From Rhodoferax sp. (GTDB lineage Bacteria > Pseudomonadota > Gammaproteobacteria > Burkholderiales > Burkholderiaceae_C), in contig JANYJD010000030.1 of the NCBI GenBank assembly GCA_025358555.1, positions 1 to 35,328 on the forward strand: a stretch of 35,328 bases of DNA. Reading direction: 5' to 3'. The position numbers and the translations under genes were made by a program. Position 1 is the first letter of the stretch; each line of letters starts with the position of its first letter. Shown in pieces: positions 15,318-24,535 of the stretch. Under the pieces are notes generated by a model. It did no database searches, was not told the origin of the DNA, and worked only from the letters and a program-made list of their open reading frames with translations.

Positions 15318-16583
15318 ATGGCCGATAAAAAAGGCTCTTCCAGCGAGAAAACCCTCTACTGCTCTTTCTGCGGCAAGAGCCAGCATGAGGTCAAAAAGCT
15401 GATTGCCGGGCCCTCTGTATTTGTATGTGATGAATGCATTGACCTGTGCAACGAGATTATCCGCGATGAGTTGCCTGCCAATGTGGATGCGCGTGACGGC
15501 CGGGGCGAACTGCCCACGCCTTCCGAGATCAAGGCCAATCTTGACAATTACGTGATTGGGCAGGAGCCTGCCAAGCGCACGCTGGCGGTTGCGGTGTACA
15601 ACCACTACAAGCGCCTTCGCCACAAGGAAAAAGCGAAAAAAGACGACGTTGAACTGTCCAAAAGCAACATCCTGCTGATCGGCCCCACGGGCTCTGGCAA
15701 GACGCTGCTGGCGCAAACCCTGGCCCGCATGCTGGATGTGCCCTTCGTCATGGCCGATGCCACCACCTTGACCGAGGCCGGGTACGTGGGCGAAGACGTT
15801 GAAAACATCGTCCTCAAGCTGCTGCAAAGCTGCAACTACGAAGTAGAACGGGCACAGCGCGGCATTGTCTACATTGACGAGATTGACAAAATATCCCGCA
15901 AATCAGACAACCCGTCCATCACCCGCGATGTGTCAGGCGAGGGCGTGCAGCAGGCGCTGCTCAAGCTGATCGAAGGCACCATGGCGAGCGTGCCGCCGCA
16001 GGGCGGGCGCAAACACCCCAACCAGGATTTTGTGCAGATCGACACGACCAACATCCTGTTCATTTGCGGCGGTGCGTTCTCGGGGCTTGAGAAGGTGATT
16101 GACAACCGCACGGAGTCGTCAGGCATCGGTTTCGGCGCCAAGGTCAAGAGCAAGGCGCAGCGCAGCCTGACCGAGGTTTTCAAGGATGTTGAGCCCGAAG
16201 ACTTGATCAAGTTTGGCCTTATTCCTGAGCTCGTAGGGCGCATGCCGGTGGTGGCCACGCTGGCGGAGTTGAGCGAAGACGCGCTGGTGCGCATCCTGAC
16301 AGAGCCCAAAAATGCGCTCGTCAAACAATACGGCAAGCTGTTGGCGATGGAAGGCGTGGACCTCGAAATCCGCCCGTCCGCCCTTAAAGCCATTGCCAGG
16401 AAAGCGCTGGCACGCAAGACCGGCGCCCGGGGCCTGCGCTCGATACTTGAGTTGTCGCTGATTGACACCATGTTCGAGTTGCCCAACACCTCCAACGTTG
16501 ACAAGGTGGTGGTGGATGAAGCCACCATCGAAGAAAATAAACCGCCGCTTCTGGTGTACCGGGAAGTGGCCAAGAAGGCCTGA
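15318..16583 (+). CDS. clpX: ATP-dependent Clp protease ATP-binding subunit ClpX
   Basis: A AAA+ unfoldase that recognises substrates and feeds ClpP. It has 421 residues. The N-terminal zinc-binding domain uses C15, C18, C37 and C40. Walker A is GPTGSGKT at 122-129. Walker B is IVYIDEID with D187-E188. The family's pore and ClpP-contact regions fall in the normal length. The ATG at 15318 directly gives the zinc domain. It follows clpP after a terminator, and lon starts 25 bp downstream, suggesting clpX-lon co-transcription. Confidence 0.98.
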   Translation: MADKKGSSSEKTLYCSFCGKSQHEVKKLIAGPSVFVCDECIDLCNEIIRDELPANVDARDGRGELPTPSEIKANLDNYVIGQEPAKRTLAVAVYNHYKRLRHKEKAKKDDVELSKSNILLIGPTGSGKTLLAQTLARMLDVPFVMADATTLTEAGYVGEDVENIVLKLLQSCNYEVERAQRGIVYIDEIDKISRKSDNPSITRDVSGEGVQQALLKLIEGTMASVPPQGGRKHPNQDFVQIDTTNILFICGGAFSGLEKVIDNRTESSGIGFGAKVKSKAQRSLTEVFKDVEPEDLIKFGLIPELVGRMPVVATLAELSEDALVRILTEPKNALVKQYGKLLAMEGVDLEIRPSALKAIARKALARKTGARGLRSILELSLIDTMFELPNTSNVDKVVVDEATIEENKPPLLVYREVAKKA

Positions 16584-16608
16584 GAACAGGTAAAGAAAGA
16601 GGTTCCCC

Positions 16609-19065
16609 ATGTCTGGTCATCCCCCACTGCCTGCCATCCCTATCAACCTGCCGCTGCTGCCCCTGCGCGACGTGGTGGTGTTTCCCCACATGGTGATACC
16701 GCTGTTTGTGGGCCGGCCCAAGAGCATCAAGGCGCTGGAAGCTGCCATGGAGGCAGAGCGCCGCATCATGCTGGTCGCGCAGAAGACGGCCGCCAAAGAC
16801 GATCCACTCGTGTCCGACATGTTTGATGTGGGCTGCGTCTCCACTATTTTGCAGATGCTCAAGTTGCCGGATGGCACGGTCAAAGTGCTGGTGGAGGGCC
16901 AGCAGAGGGCCACAATCAACAGCATAGAGGAGGGCGAGCTGCATTTCTCGGCCGTCATCACGCCGATTGAAGTGATGCCGGAAGCCGTCGAAAAGGCGCG
17001 TGGCAAATCCAGTGAAATTGAAGCCCTGCGCCGGGCCGTGATGCAGCAGTTTGACCTGTACGTCAAGCTCAACAAGAAAATCCCGCCCGAGATTTTGACG
17101 TCCATTTCCAGCATTGACGATGCAGGTCGGCTGGCCGACACGATTGCGGCGCACTTGCCCCTCAAGCTGGAGAACAAGCAGGCCGTACTGGGGCTGTCGG
17201 GCATCAAGGAACGCCTGGAAAATCTGTTTGAGCAGATTGAGCGCGAGGTTGATATCCTGAATGTCGACAAGAAAATCCGTGGCCGGGTCAAGCGGCAGAT
17301 GGAAAAAAACCAGCGCGATTTTTACTTGAACGAGCAGGTCAAGGCGATCCAGAAAGAGCTGGGCGAGGGCGAGGATGGCGCTGACATCGACGAGATCGAG
17401 AAAAAGATCAAGGCCGCCAAAATGCCAAAAGAGGCATTGAAGAAGGCCGAAGGCGAGATGAAGAAGCTCAAGCTGATGTCGCCCATGTCAGCTGAGGCCA
17501 CGGTGGTGCGCAACTATATCGATGTGTTGGCGGGCCTGCCGTGGGCCGCCAAGACCAAGATAAAGCACAACCTGACCAACGCTGAAACAGTGCTCAACGA
17601 AGACCATTTTGGGCTGGACCGCGTCAAGGACCGCATTCTGGAATACCTCGCGGTGCAGCAGCGCGTGGACAAGGTCAAGGCCCCGATTTTGTGCCTGGTC
17701 GGCCCGCCTGGCGTGGGCAAGACTTCGCTAGGCCAGTCGATTGCCAAGGCCACGGGCCGCAAGTACGTTCGCATGGCCCTGGGCGGCATGCGCGACGAGG
17801 CAGAGATCCGCGGCCACCGGCGCACCTACATTGGCGCCATGCCGGGCAAGGTGCTGCAAAGCCTCGCGAAAGTGGGTACACGCAATCCGCTGTTTTTGCT
17901 CGATGAAATCGACAAGCTGGGCACTGATTTCCGGGGTGATCCGTCCAGTGCGCTGCTGGAGGTGCTGGACCCGGAGCAAAACCACAAGTTTGGCGACCAT
18001 TACGTGGAAGTTGACTTTGACCTCAGCGACGTGATGTTCGTCGCGACGTCCAACTCCATGAACATTCCGCCCGCCTTGCTGGACCGCATGGAGGTGATCC
18101 GCCTGTCGGGCTATACCGAAGACGAGAAAACCAGCATCGCCTGCAAGTACCTGCTGCCCAAGCAGTTGAAGAACAATGGCGTCAAGGAAGAAGAGTTGCT
18201 GGTCACCGAAGAGGCGGTGCGTGACATTGTTCGCTACTACACGCGCGAGGCCGGTGTGCGTTCGCTGGAGCGCGAACTCTCCAAGATTTGCCGCAAGGTC
18301 GTCAAGGGCCTTCAGCTCAAGAAAATGACGCCGCAGGTCAAGGTGAATGGCGACAACCTCAACGATTTCCTGGGAGTGCGCAAGTTCAATTACGGCCGTG
18401 CCGAGGCGGGGAACCAGGTCGGCCAGGTGGTGGGTTTGGCGTGGACTGAAGTCGGCGGCGATCTGCTCACTATTGAAGCGGCGCTCATGCCCGGCAAAGG
18501 TGTGATCACGCGCACCGGCTCGTTGGGCGACGTGATGAAAGAGTCGGTTGAGGCCGCGCGCACGGTGGTTCGCAGCCGCGCGCGTCGGCTCGGCATCAAG
18601 GATGAAGTGTTTGAGAAAAAAGACATCCACATCCACGTGCCCGATGGCGCAACACCCAAAGATGGCCCAAGCGCCGGCGCGGCCATGACCACCGCATTTG
18701 TATCGGCGCTGACCGGTATTCCCGTGCGCGGTGATGTGGCCATGACGGGCGAGATCACTCTGCGTGGCGAGGTGACTGGCATCGGCGGATTGAAAGAAAA
18801 ACTGCTGGCCGCGCTGCGGGGTGGCATCAAGACCGTCATCATCCCCGAAGAAAACGCCAAGGACTTGCAGGAAATCCCCGAGAACGTCAAGAACAGCCTT
18901 GAAATTGTGCCGGTGCGCTGGATTGACAAAGTGCTGGAAATTGCTCTGCAGCGGATGCCCACGCCGCTGCCTGATGAGGAGCCCGTGGCGGCAGCAGTGG
19001 CTCCTGATGTGGTGGCTGCAGCCGTAAAGCCGACGCTGGACATTGGCGGCACCATCAAGCATTGA
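16609..19065 (+). CDS. lon: ATP-dependent protease La
   Basis: A AAA+ serine protease for misfolded and regulatory proteins. It has 818 residues. The N-terminal substrate domain begins at [23 protein letters not shown]. Walker A is GPPGVGKT at 365-372, with Walker B in [10 protein letters not shown]. The protease dyad is S688 in PKDGPSAG and K731 in GGLKEK, 43 residues apart as in E. coli Lon. The C-terminal tail after the protease domain is Ala/Val-rich. A GAGG Shine-Dalgarno precedes the ATG. It probably shares a transcript with clpX. Confidence 0.98.
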   Translation: MSGHPPLPAIPINLPLLPLRDVVVFPHMVIPLFVGRPKSIKALEAAMEAERRIMLVAQKTAAKDDPLVSDMFDVGCVSTILQMLKLPDGTVKVLVEGQQRATINSIEEGELHFSAVITPIEVMPEAVEKARGKSSEIEALRRAVMQQFDLYVKLNKKIPPEILTSISSIDDAGRLADTIAAHLPLKLENKQAVLGLSGIKERLENLFEQIEREVDILNVDKKIRGRVKRQMEKNQRDFYLNEQVKAIQKELGEGEDGADIDEIEKKIKAAKMPKEALKKAEGEMKKLKLMSPMSAEATVVRNYIDVLAGLPWAAKTKIKHNLTNAETVLNEDHFGLDRVKDRILEYLAVQQRVDKVKAPILCLVGPPGVGKTSLGQSIAKATGRKYVRMALGGMRDEAEIRGHRRTYIGAMPGKVLQSLAKVGTRNPLFLLDEIDKLGTDFRGDPSSALLEVLDPEQNHKFGDHYVEVDFDLSDVMFVATSNSMNIPPALLDRMEVIRLSGYTEDEKTSIACKYLLPKQLKNNGVKEEELLVTEEAVRDIVRYYTREAGVRSLERELSKICRKVVKGLQLKKMTPQVKVNGDNLNDFLGVRKFNYGRAEAGNQVGQVVGLAWTEVGGDLLTIEAALMPGKGVITRTGSLGDVMKESVEAARTVVRSRARRLGIKDEVFEKKDIHIHVPDGATPKDGPSAGAAMTTAFVSALTGIPVRGDVAMTGEITLRGEVTGIGGLKEKLLAALRGGIKTVIIPEENAKDLQEIPENVKNSLEIVPVRWIDKVLEIALQRMPTPLPDEEPVAAAVAPDVVAAAVKPTLDIGGTIKH

Positions 19066-19103
19066 CGGATTTGGGGATTTGGGTAAGGTGCCGAAAAGTA
19101 CGC

Positions 19104-19109
19104 TATAAT
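19104..19109 (+). promoter_or_regulatory. -10 box for the tRNA-Gly transcript
   Basis: A perfect TATAAT lies 14 bp before tRNA-Gly. The upstream -35 is poor (TTGGGT at 19079-19084, spaced 19 bp). It follows the lon stop by about 40 bp. Confidence 0.6.
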
Positions 19110-19123
19110 TTGAGGCTTGAAAC

Positions 19124-19199
19124 GCGGGAGTAGCTCAGTTGGTAGAGCGCAACCTTGCCAAGGTTGAGGTCGAGAGTTCGAGACTCTTCTCCCGCTCCA
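19124..19199 (+). tRNA. tRNA-Gly (anticodon GCC)
   Basis: A 76-nt tRNA with acceptor GCGGGAG/CTCCCGC, anticodon GCC at 19157-19159, discriminator T and encoded CCA. The D-arm TAGCTCAGTTGG and T-loop GTTCGAGAC are intact. Confidence 0.97.
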
Positions 19200-19205
19200 G
19201 ATAAC

Positions 19206-19235
19206 AAAAAGGGAAGCTAACTGCTTCCCTTTTTT
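19206..19235 (+). terminator. Terminator-like hairpin between tRNA-Gly and tRNA-Cys
   Basis: GGGAAGC (19211-19217), loop TAACT, GCTTCCC (19223-19229) and TTTTTT, with A's on the 5' side. It is a textbook intrinsic terminator, yet it ends only 13 bp before tRNA-Cys. Confidence 0.85.
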
Positions 19236-19248
19236 GTCAAGAAAATCT

Positions 19249-19322
19249 GGCGCGATAGCAAATCGGTTATGCAATGGATTGCAAATCCATCTAGCCCAGT
19301 TCGACTCTGGGTCGCGCCTCCA
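19249..19322 (+). tRNA. tRNA-Cys (anticodon GCA)
   Basis: A 74-nt tRNA with acceptor GGCGCGA/TCGCGCC, anticodon GCA at 19281-19283, discriminator T and encoded CCA. The T-loop GTTCGACTC is intact. Confidence 0.97.
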
Positions 19323-19442
19323 GAACTGCCAGCGCATCGAAACAATGCAAGCAAATTGGCCCTGTCAGCAGATTGTTGGTGGGGCTTTTTGTTTCACAAT
19401 AGCGTTTGCCGACGTCACTGCTCATCGGCAGTATCGTCATGG

Positions 19443-19535
19443 GCCCGAGTGGTGAAATAGGTAGACACATCGGACTTAAAATCCGCCGCTTCGTGAATAA
19501 CGGGCGTACCGGTTCGATTCCGGTCTCGGGCACCA
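19443..19535 (+). tRNA. tRNA-Leu (anticodon UAA)
   Basis: A class II tRNA with acceptor GCCCGAG/CTCGGGC, anticodon TAA at 19477-19479, a long variable arm, discriminator A and encoded CCA. The 120 bp before it hold no coding sequence. A possible TTGCCG/CAGTAT promoter pair with a 17-nt spacer is seen there but is weak. Confidence 0.96.
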
Positions 19536-19608
19536 CCACTTGACATCCATGACGCAGCGCCAATTCGCGTGAACCGAAACCCCTCGGCACCAGTACACTA
19601 GCAAAACT

Positions 19609-20274
19609 ATGCAACGCCAAAACGCCCCTTTTGAGATCCATGTGCACGGACAGGTGCCTCTGCGTGCCGACGTGGCCTTTGAACAGATTCAGGACGCACT
19701 CAAACCCCTGTGGAAGTACGCGGGAGCCCGTTCCCTGGCCGACGGAGCCACGAGCGCGTATGAAGATGAGCCCGGCATCAAGTTTGATGCCGAGGAGCAC
19801 GTACTGCAGCTTTGCTGGACGGTAGCGGGTGATGAAGACTTCCGCCAGTCGCTCGATGAGATGTGCATGAGCCTCAATGAGCTTTCAGAGGCTGGCGCCA
19901 CCATCGAGGTGACCTTTTACGACACCGAATTCGACGAAAACGATGAAGACGACGACGAAGCCGAATCCCGCGACGATTTCATGATGCTGTTTGTCGGCCC
20001 CAACCCCGCTGCCATCATGCAGGTGCAGCGCGATCTGCTGGTGCAGGACATGATCGGCCTGCTGGAGCGGCATTTTGACGGCGCGGAGCTGGGCGGCGTG
20101 GTGGCTGAGGTAGACAAGCTGTTTGCGCAGCGGTTTGATGCACTGGTCAATTCCCTTGAGATTGGCCGCCCCCCACGAGGTTCTGGGGGTTCTGGGGGCT
20201 CTGGGGGTTCTGGCGGGCCTGGCCATGGCGGCCAGGGCCATGGCGGCGGGCGCAAACCGCGGCATTTGCACTAA
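19609..20274 (+). CDS. Conserved hypothetical protein with acidic centre and Gly/Ser/His tail
   Basis: A 221-residue soluble protein with no signal peptide or membrane helix. I recognise it only as a type of uncharacterised protein seen in Burkholderiales. The N-terminal part (FEIHVHGQVPLRADVAFEQI) and middle look globular, with a very acidic stretch DTEFDENDEDDDEAE at about residues 104-118. A helical region follows (VQRDLLVQDMIGLLERHF). The last 30 residues are a low-complexity tail of GSG units and GHGG, ending basic (RKPRHLH). The His-rich tail might bind metal, but that is inference. It follows tRNA-Leu by 73 bp; no operon partner is seen. Confidence 0.8.
   Translation: MQRQNAPFEIHVHGQVPLRADVAFEQIQDALKPLWKYAGARSLADGATSAYEDEPGIKFDAEEHVLQLCWTVAGDEDFRQSLDEMCMSLNELSEAGATIEVTFYDTEFDENDEDDDEAESRDDFMMLFVGPNPAAIMQVQRDLLVQDMIGLLERHFDGAELGGVVAEVDKLFAQRFDALVNSLEIGRPPRGSGGSGGSGGSGGPGHGGQGHGGGRKPRHLH
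20179..20214 (+). repeat. 9-bp minisatellite coding for GSG units
   Basis: Four head-to-tail 9-bp units (GGTTCTGGG twice, GGCTCTGGG, GGTTCTGGC) encode the GSG repeats of the hypothetical protein's tail. Copy-number change would add or remove three residues without a frameshift. Confidence 0.85.
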
Positions 20275-20294
20275 AAAACCTCGAATTCCTGCTT

Positions 20295-20345
20295 GCTATG
20301 TAAAAAAAGTAGCTAACTATGCACTGTGGACGAGGGCTATAGGCC
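20295..20345 (+). repeat. Dispersed hairpin repeat, copy C (intergenic)
   Basis: GCTATGT..AGTAGC hairpin (20295-20313, 19 nt here), a 17-nt spacer, then CGAGGGCTATAGGCC. It lies 21 bp after the hypothetical gene and before the convergent GST gene. It may act as a shared 3' stem; a run of T's follows at 20349-20362. Confidence 0.8.
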
Positions 20346-20419
20346 GATTTTACTTATTTTTTTCGTAATTTCCTGCAGTTTTCAGCCGTTTCCCATTTTT
20401 TTCAGGCCCGGCCACATTC

Positions 20420-21163
20420 CTAGCGCTTTTGGTATTGCGCAGCCCCAAAAAGGACGTTTCGCTCTTTGTCCCCGGTGAGCGGCTTGCGCAGGCTGGCCAA
20501 TACATCCACACCACGCACAACGGCCGGGCGCGCCGCAATCTGATCAAACCACTTTTTCAAATGCGGGAAGTCGGCCCAGTCAATGCCCTGGTTTTGCCAG
20601 CTGCGCAGCCACGGGAAAATCGCGATGTCGGCAATCGTGTACTGGTTGCCCGCGATGAACTTGTGGGTTGATAGCTGCCGATCCATCACGCCATACAGGC
20701 GCTTGGCTTCATTGGTGTAACGGTTGACGGCGTATTCGATCTTCTCGGGCGCATAGATGCGAAAGTGGTGGGCCTGGCCCAGCATGGGGCCGACGCCGCC
20801 CATCTGGAACATCAGCCACTGCAACATCTCGTATTTTTGCCGGTCAGTTTTTGGCAAAAATTTGCCGGTTTTGGCCGCGAGGTACAGGAGGATGGCACCC
20901 GATTCAAACACCGAGATCGGCTTGCCATCCGGGCCATGCGGATCCACGAGCGCCGGTATCTTGTTGTTCGGGCTGATTTTCAAAAACTCGGGTTTGAACT
21001 GGTCGCCTGTGCCGATGTTCACCGCATGGGCCTGCCAGTCGCGTCCCAGCCGCAAACCGCACTCTTCCAGCATGATGTGGACCTTGTGGCCATTGGGTGT
21101 GGGCCACGAATAGACGTCAATCATGGGGTCAGTCTTTGCGCTGGTGATGGATGTTTTTGTCAT
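20420..21163 (-). CDS. Nu-class glutathione transferase / disulfide reductase, YfcG-like
   Basis: A 247-residue GST-fold protein. The N-terminal thioredoxin-like domain begins MIDVYSWPTPNGHKV, and the conserved stretch FLKISPNNKIPALVD with FESGAILLYLA closely follows E. coli YfcG. YfcG-type enzymes hold two glutathiones and reduce disulfides more than they conjugate. The GGVGPMLGQAHHF segment is also shared with that group. The first ATG directly follows the acyl-CoA dehydrogenase stop; an internal ATG at 21124 would match YfcG's own start better. It is the last gene of the crp-kinase-dehydrogenase run. Its role in that pathway is unknown. Confidence 0.87.
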   Translation of the reverse strand: MTKTSITSAKTDPMIDVYSWPTPNGHKVHIMLEECGLRLGRDWQAHAVNIGTGDQFKPEFLKISPNNKIPALVDPHGPDGKPISVFESGAILLYLAAKTGKFLPKTDRQKYEMLQWLMFQMGGVGPMLGQAHHFRIYAPEKIEYAVNRYTNEAKRLYGVMDRQLSTHKFIAGNQYTIADIAIFPWLRSWQNQGIDWADFPHLKKWFDQIAARPAVVRGVDVLASLRKPLTGDKERNVLFGAAQYQKR

Positions 21164-22438
21164 CTAGCCGCCGCGCGTGATTGGCATTTCTACTTCCTTG
21201 GGGTTCACCGCGTACTTGCCAAGTTCGAGCTTGGCAATCGCGTTGCGGTGCACTTCATCCGGGCCGTCGGCAAAGCGCAGCGTGCGCGCGGCGGTGTAGC
21301 TGTAGGCCAGCGGGAAGTCATCGCACATGCCGCCGCCGCCGTGCACCTGGATGGCCCAGTCGATGACCTGGCAGGCCATGTTGGGGGCGACCACCTTGAT
21401 CATCGCGATCTCGTTTTTGGCGACCTTGTTGCCGGCAATGTCCATCAGCCAGGCAGCTTTGAGCGTGAGCAGGCGCGCCATGTCGATCTTGCAGCGCGCC
21501 TCGGCAATGCGCTCCTGCGTCACGGTTTGCGAGGCCACAGTTTTGCCAAACGCGACACGGCTGGAGGCGCGCTTGCACATGAGTTCGAGCGCGCGTTCTG
21601 CCAGCCCGACCAGGCGCATGCAGTGGTGGATGCGACCAGGCCCAAGGCGGCCTTGCGCGATCTCGAAGCCTCGGCCTTCGCCCAGCAGAATGTTGGTCAC
21701 CGGCACGCTCACGTCCTTGAACAAGACCTCCATGTGGCCATGCGGTGCATCGTCGTACCCAAACACGGTGAGTGGGCGCACGACAGTGATGCCGGGCGTG
21801 TTGGCCGGCACCAGCACCATGCTCTGCTGGGAGTGGCGGGGGGCTTCGGGGTCAGTCTTGCCCATGGTGATGTAGACCGCCATGCGCGGGTCGCCCGCGC
21901 CAGAGGTCCACCATTTGCGGCCATTGATGAGGTAGTTGTCACCCTGGCGCTCGATGCGGGTTTCGATATTGGTGGCGTCGCTTGATGCCACGTCCGGCTC
22001 GGTCATGGCAAAAGACGAGCGGATTTTGCCTTCCAACAGCGGTTTGAGCCAGCGCGCCTTGTTGGCTTCATCGCCATAGCGGGCGATGGTTTCCATATTC
22101 CCCGTGTCCGGTGCCGAGCAGTTGAAGACTTCGCTGGACCACAGCACGCGGCCCATGATTTCGGCCAGTGGCGCGTATTCCTGGTTTGTCAGGCCGGCCC
22201 CGGTGTAGCCGGAGGCTGCTGCGCTGTCGACCGGCAAAAACAGATTCCACAAACCGGCGGCCTGCGCTTTGGGTTTGAGTTTTTCGATGGTCTCCAGCGG
22301 TGTCCAGCGCTTGCCCGCTGCCGTGTTGGCGGTAATCTCTGCGTGGTAGGCGGGCTCAGCCGGGTAGATGTGCTCGTCCATGAAGGCCTGCAGGCGGCCT
22401 TGCAGCGCTTTGGTTTTGGGGGAATAGTCGAAATCCAT
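21164..22438 (-). CDS. Acyl-CoA dehydrogenase, ACAD10/11-like
   Basis: An FAD-dependent acyl-CoA dehydrogenase-fold enzyme of 424 residues. Conserved segments are [15 protein letters not shown] (flavin and substrate contact), [15 protein letters not shown] and the C-terminal ADGPDEVHR. The last replaces the usual Y-G-T region that carries the catalytic Glu in fatty-acid enzymes, and it is characteristic of the ACAD10/11 branch. Members of that branch act with an APH-like kinase on 4-hydroxyacyl-CoAs. A GGAG-type Shine-Dalgarno precedes the ATG. The kinase gene lies 93 bp upstream. The exact substrate is inference. Confidence 0.9.
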   Translation of the reverse strand: MDFDYSPKTKALQGRLQAFMDEHIYPAEPAYHAEITANTAAGKRWTPLETIEKLKPKAQAAGLWNLFLPVDSAAASGYTGAGLTNQEYAPLAEIMGRVLWSSEVFNCSAPDTGNMETIARYGDEANKARWLKPLLEGKIRSSFAMTEPDVASSDATNIETRIERQGDNYLINGRKWWTSGAGDPRMAVYITMGKTDPEAPRHSQQSMVLVPANTPGITVVRPLTVFGYDDAPHGHMEVLFKDVSVPVTNILLGEGRGFEIAQGRLGPGRIHHCMRLVGLAERALELMCKRASSRVAFGKTVASQTVTQERIAEARCKIDMARLLTLKAAWLMDIAGNKVAKNEIAMIKVVAPNMACQVIDWAIQVHGGGGMCDDFPLAYSYTAARTLRFADGPDEVHRNAIAKLELGKYAVNPKEVEMPITRGG

Positions 22439-22531
22439 AGGGGTCTCCGTTTGGTTTGATGGGCTGGACGATTGAATGACTGGTCTGGCGGACTAATGAC
22501 TGCGTCGCTGATCGTTGATTGAGGTTCTGGA

Positions 22532-23617
22532 TCAAGCTTGTTGCGCAAATTTCCAGGCCAGTTGCGCCAGCGGCTTTGCACCCGCGCCGGAGCTTACCGC
22601 CTGCGCACTGGCCGCAGTGCCCGCCTCAACCCGTTTGGCGATGCCCTGCAAAATGGCGGCGATGCGGAACATGTTGTAAGCCAGGTAAAAGTTCCAGTCG
22701 GGCTTGAGTTCTGCGGGCGTGGTGAAGCCGGTGCGCTCGCAGTAACGCTGGATGTAAGCCTCCTCGGACGGAATGCCCATGGCCGCAAAATCCAGCCCGC
22801 CAATGCCCCGCCCCAGGCCCTGCGGAATATGCCAGGTCATGCAGTGGTAGCTGAAGTCTGCCAGTGGGTGGCCCAGCGTGGACAGTTCCCAGTCCAGCAC
22901 GGCAATCACGCGCGGTTCGGTGGCGTGGAACATCAGGTTGTCCAGCCGGTAGTCGCCGTGCACGATGCTGACCATGGACTCCGAGCGCGCCATTGCCGGG
23001 ATATTTTTGGGCAGCCATTCCATCAGACGGTCCATCTCGGGGATGTCTTGCGTGACCGAGGCCACGTACTGCTTGCTCCAGCGGCCAATCTGGCGCTCAA
23101 AATAGTTGCCGGGCTTGCCGTAGCCGCTCAAGCCGCGCTCGGCAAACTTGACCGAATGCAGCGCAGCAATAACGCGGTTCATTTCGTCGTAAATCTCGCC
23201 GCGCTGCGGGTTGGTCATGCCCGGCAGGGATTGATCCCACATCACGCGGCCCTGCATGAATTCCATGATGTAGAAGGCACGTCCAATCACCGACTCGTCC
23301 TCGCACAGGCAGTGCATCTGCGGCACGGGCACGCCACTGCCGTGCAGGCCGCGCATCACCGCAAATTCGCGCTCCACGGCGTGGGCGGAGGGCAGCAGCT
23401 TGGCCACTGGGCCGGGCTTGGAGCGCATCACGTAGCTTTTGGCGGGCGTGACCAGCTTGTACGTGGGGTTGGATTGCCCGCCCTTGAACGACTCGACGCC
23501 GAGCGGGCCGGCAAAGCCTTCGAGGTTTTTTTCCAGCCATGCTGTGAGAGCTGCAACGTCAAATGCGTGTTTATCGGAGACAGGTTTGGTACCGACAAAA
23601 TGGTCAAAGTCGCTCAT
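22532..23617 (-). CDS. APH-fold phosphotransferase, ACAD10/11-kinase-like
   Basis: A 361-residue member of the aminoglycoside/choline kinase superfamily. The ATP site includes GGQSNPTYKL near the N-terminus. The catalytic loop is VHGDYRLDNLMF with H220-G-D222. The metal-binding Asp lies in VLDWELSTLGHPLADF. This subgroup is not an antibiotic-resistance enzyme. In human ACAD10/11 the same kinase domain is fused to an acyl-CoA dehydrogenase, and in Pseudomonas putida LvaA works with LvaC in 4-hydroxyvaleryl-CoA isomerisation. The adjacent dehydrogenase gene supports the same job here. The gene starts 11 bp after the Crp-family regulator, implying one transcript. Confidence 0.9.
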   Translation of the reverse strand: MSDFDHFVGTKPVSDKHAFDVAALTAWLEKNLEGFAGPLGVESFKGGQSNPTYKLVTPAKSYVMRSKPGPVAKLLPSAHAVEREFAVMRGLHGSGVPVPQMHCLCEDESVIGRAFYIMEFMQGRVMWDQSLPGMTNPQRGEIYDEMNRVIAALHSVKFAERGLSGYGKPGNYFERQIGRWSKQYVASVTQDIPEMDRLMEWLPKNIPAMARSESMVSIVHGDYRLDNLMFHATEPRVIAVLDWELSTLGHPLADFSYHCMTWHIPQGLGRGIGGLDFAAMGIPSEEAYIQRYCERTGFTTPAELKPDWNFYLAYNMFRIAAILQGIAKRVEAGTAASAQAVSSGAGAKPLAQLAWKFAQQA

Positions 23618-23628
23618 GTGGATGTCAC

Positions 23629-24348
23629 TCAGTTATCTGAATCAATGATACGCATCAGCGCTTCGCGATTGCGCACAATCAGGCCGGCGGGCTCGACGCG
23701 GATGGCTTCTTCGCGCTCCATGGATTTCAGTTCCTGGTTGACGCGCTGGCGCGACGCGCCCAGCAACTGGGCCAACTCTTCTTGCGCCAGATGCAAGCTG
23801 ATGCGCATCTCGCGTGCGTTGCTCAAGGACGGCACGCCGTAGCTGCGCACCAGGTGCAGCAGCTGCTTGGCCAGGCGGGCGCGCAGCGGCAGGGTGTTGA
23901 GGTCTTCCACCAGGCCGTAGAGCTGGCGGATGCGCCGCGCGTGCAGGCGCAGCATGGCCTCGTACAGTTCCGCGTGCGACGCCAGAATCTTCTTGAAATC
24001 GGCTTTGGCAACGCACAGGATGGTGCTCTGCCCATGCGCGTAGGCATCGTGGGTGCGGCGGTCGCCGTCGAAAATCGACACATCGCCAAACCAGATGCCT
24101 GGTTCCACATAGGTGAGCGTGATCTGCTTGCCCGAAATCGACGTGGAGCTCACCCGCACGGCACCGCGCGCGCAGGCGATCCATTCCTCGGGCGGATCGC
24201 CGCGCGCTGCGATCAGCTCGCCGTCTTTGTAGCGTTTGACGTAGGCACATCGCAGTATGTCGTGGCGAAGGGAGGGGGAGAGTGTAGAAAACCAGCGGCC
24301 ACCGTTGATGGCCTCGCGTTCCTCGATGGTAAGAATAGGGTCGTCCAT
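23629..24348 (-). CDS. Crp/Fnr-family transcriptional regulator
   Basis: A 239-residue regulator. The N-terminal cyclic-nucleotide-binding-type beta-roll covers about 20-140 (GELIAARGDPPEEW, GIWFGDVSIFDG). A dimerisation helix follows, then a winged helix-turn-helix with recognition segment LAQEELAQLLGASRQRVNQELKSME at about 187-211. There is no Fnr-like cysteine cluster, so oxygen sensing by an iron-sulfur centre is unlikely. Its effector is unknown. It is promoter-proximal to the kinase, dehydrogenase and GST genes and may control them. Confidence 0.92.
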   Translation of the reverse strand: MDDPILTIEEREAINGGRWFSTLSPSLRHDILRCAYVKRYKDGELIAARGDPPEEWIACARGAVRVSSTSISGKQITLTYVEPGIWFGDVSIFDGDRRTHDAYAHGQSTILCVAKADFKKILASHAELYEAMLRLHARRIRQLYGLVEDLNTLPLRARLAKQLLHLVRSYGVPSLSNAREMRISLHLAQEELAQLLGASRQRVNQELKSMEREEAIRVEPAGLIVRNREALMRIIDSDN

Positions 24349-24435
24349 GGGCTGTCTTGTGAGTGACTGGTGCTGGGGTGATTGTCGCGCGAGGGACGAC
24401 GGGGTTGTCTACGCCAAAGTCGGTGAAATGTAATA

Positions 24436-24483
24436 GCTATGTATTTAGTAGCTGACTGTGCATATTCAACGAGGGCTAGAGGC
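24436..24483 (+). repeat. Dispersed hairpin repeat, copy D (intergenic)
   Basis: GCTATGTATTTAGTAGC hairpin (24436-24452), a 17-nt spacer, then CGAGGGCTAGAGGC. This is the cleanest copy and best reference for the family. It lies between the crp start and the end of the upstream 3-hydroxyacyl-CoA dehydrogenase gene. Confidence 0.85.
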
Positions 24484-24535
24484 TTATTTTGCTTCCAGTC
24501 ACGGCAAAACCGGCTGCCAGCGTACCACCTACAGT

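Noticed and set aside
16605-16612. CCCCATGT at the lon start codon as a sigma-32 -10 element
   Set aside because: No CTTG-like -35 lies 13-15 bp upstream, and the match is simply the bases around the lon ATG.
17728-19062. 444-codon minus-strand open frame opposite lon
   Set aside because: It lies opposite the conserved ATPase and protease domains of Lon; its composition is that of a codon-bias shadow.
19323-19442. Extra tRNA or terminator between tRNA-Cys and tRNA-Leu(UAA)
   Set aside because: Only a 4-bp GCCC/GGGC stem before a T-run is visible and no cloverleaf can be drawn.
20179-20240. CRISPR array
   Set aside because: The units are 9 bp, directly adjacent and coding, with no spacers.
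22532-23617. Aminoglycoside resistance gene
   Set aside because: The APH-fold motifs are present, but the neighbouring ACAD10/11-like dehydrogenase and overall pattern point to a metabolic kinase.
22538-23842. 434-codon plus-strand open frame opposite the APH-like kinase
   Set aside because: It covers the kinase and runs into the Crp gene on the wrong strand, with no recognisable motif and no ribosome-binding site.
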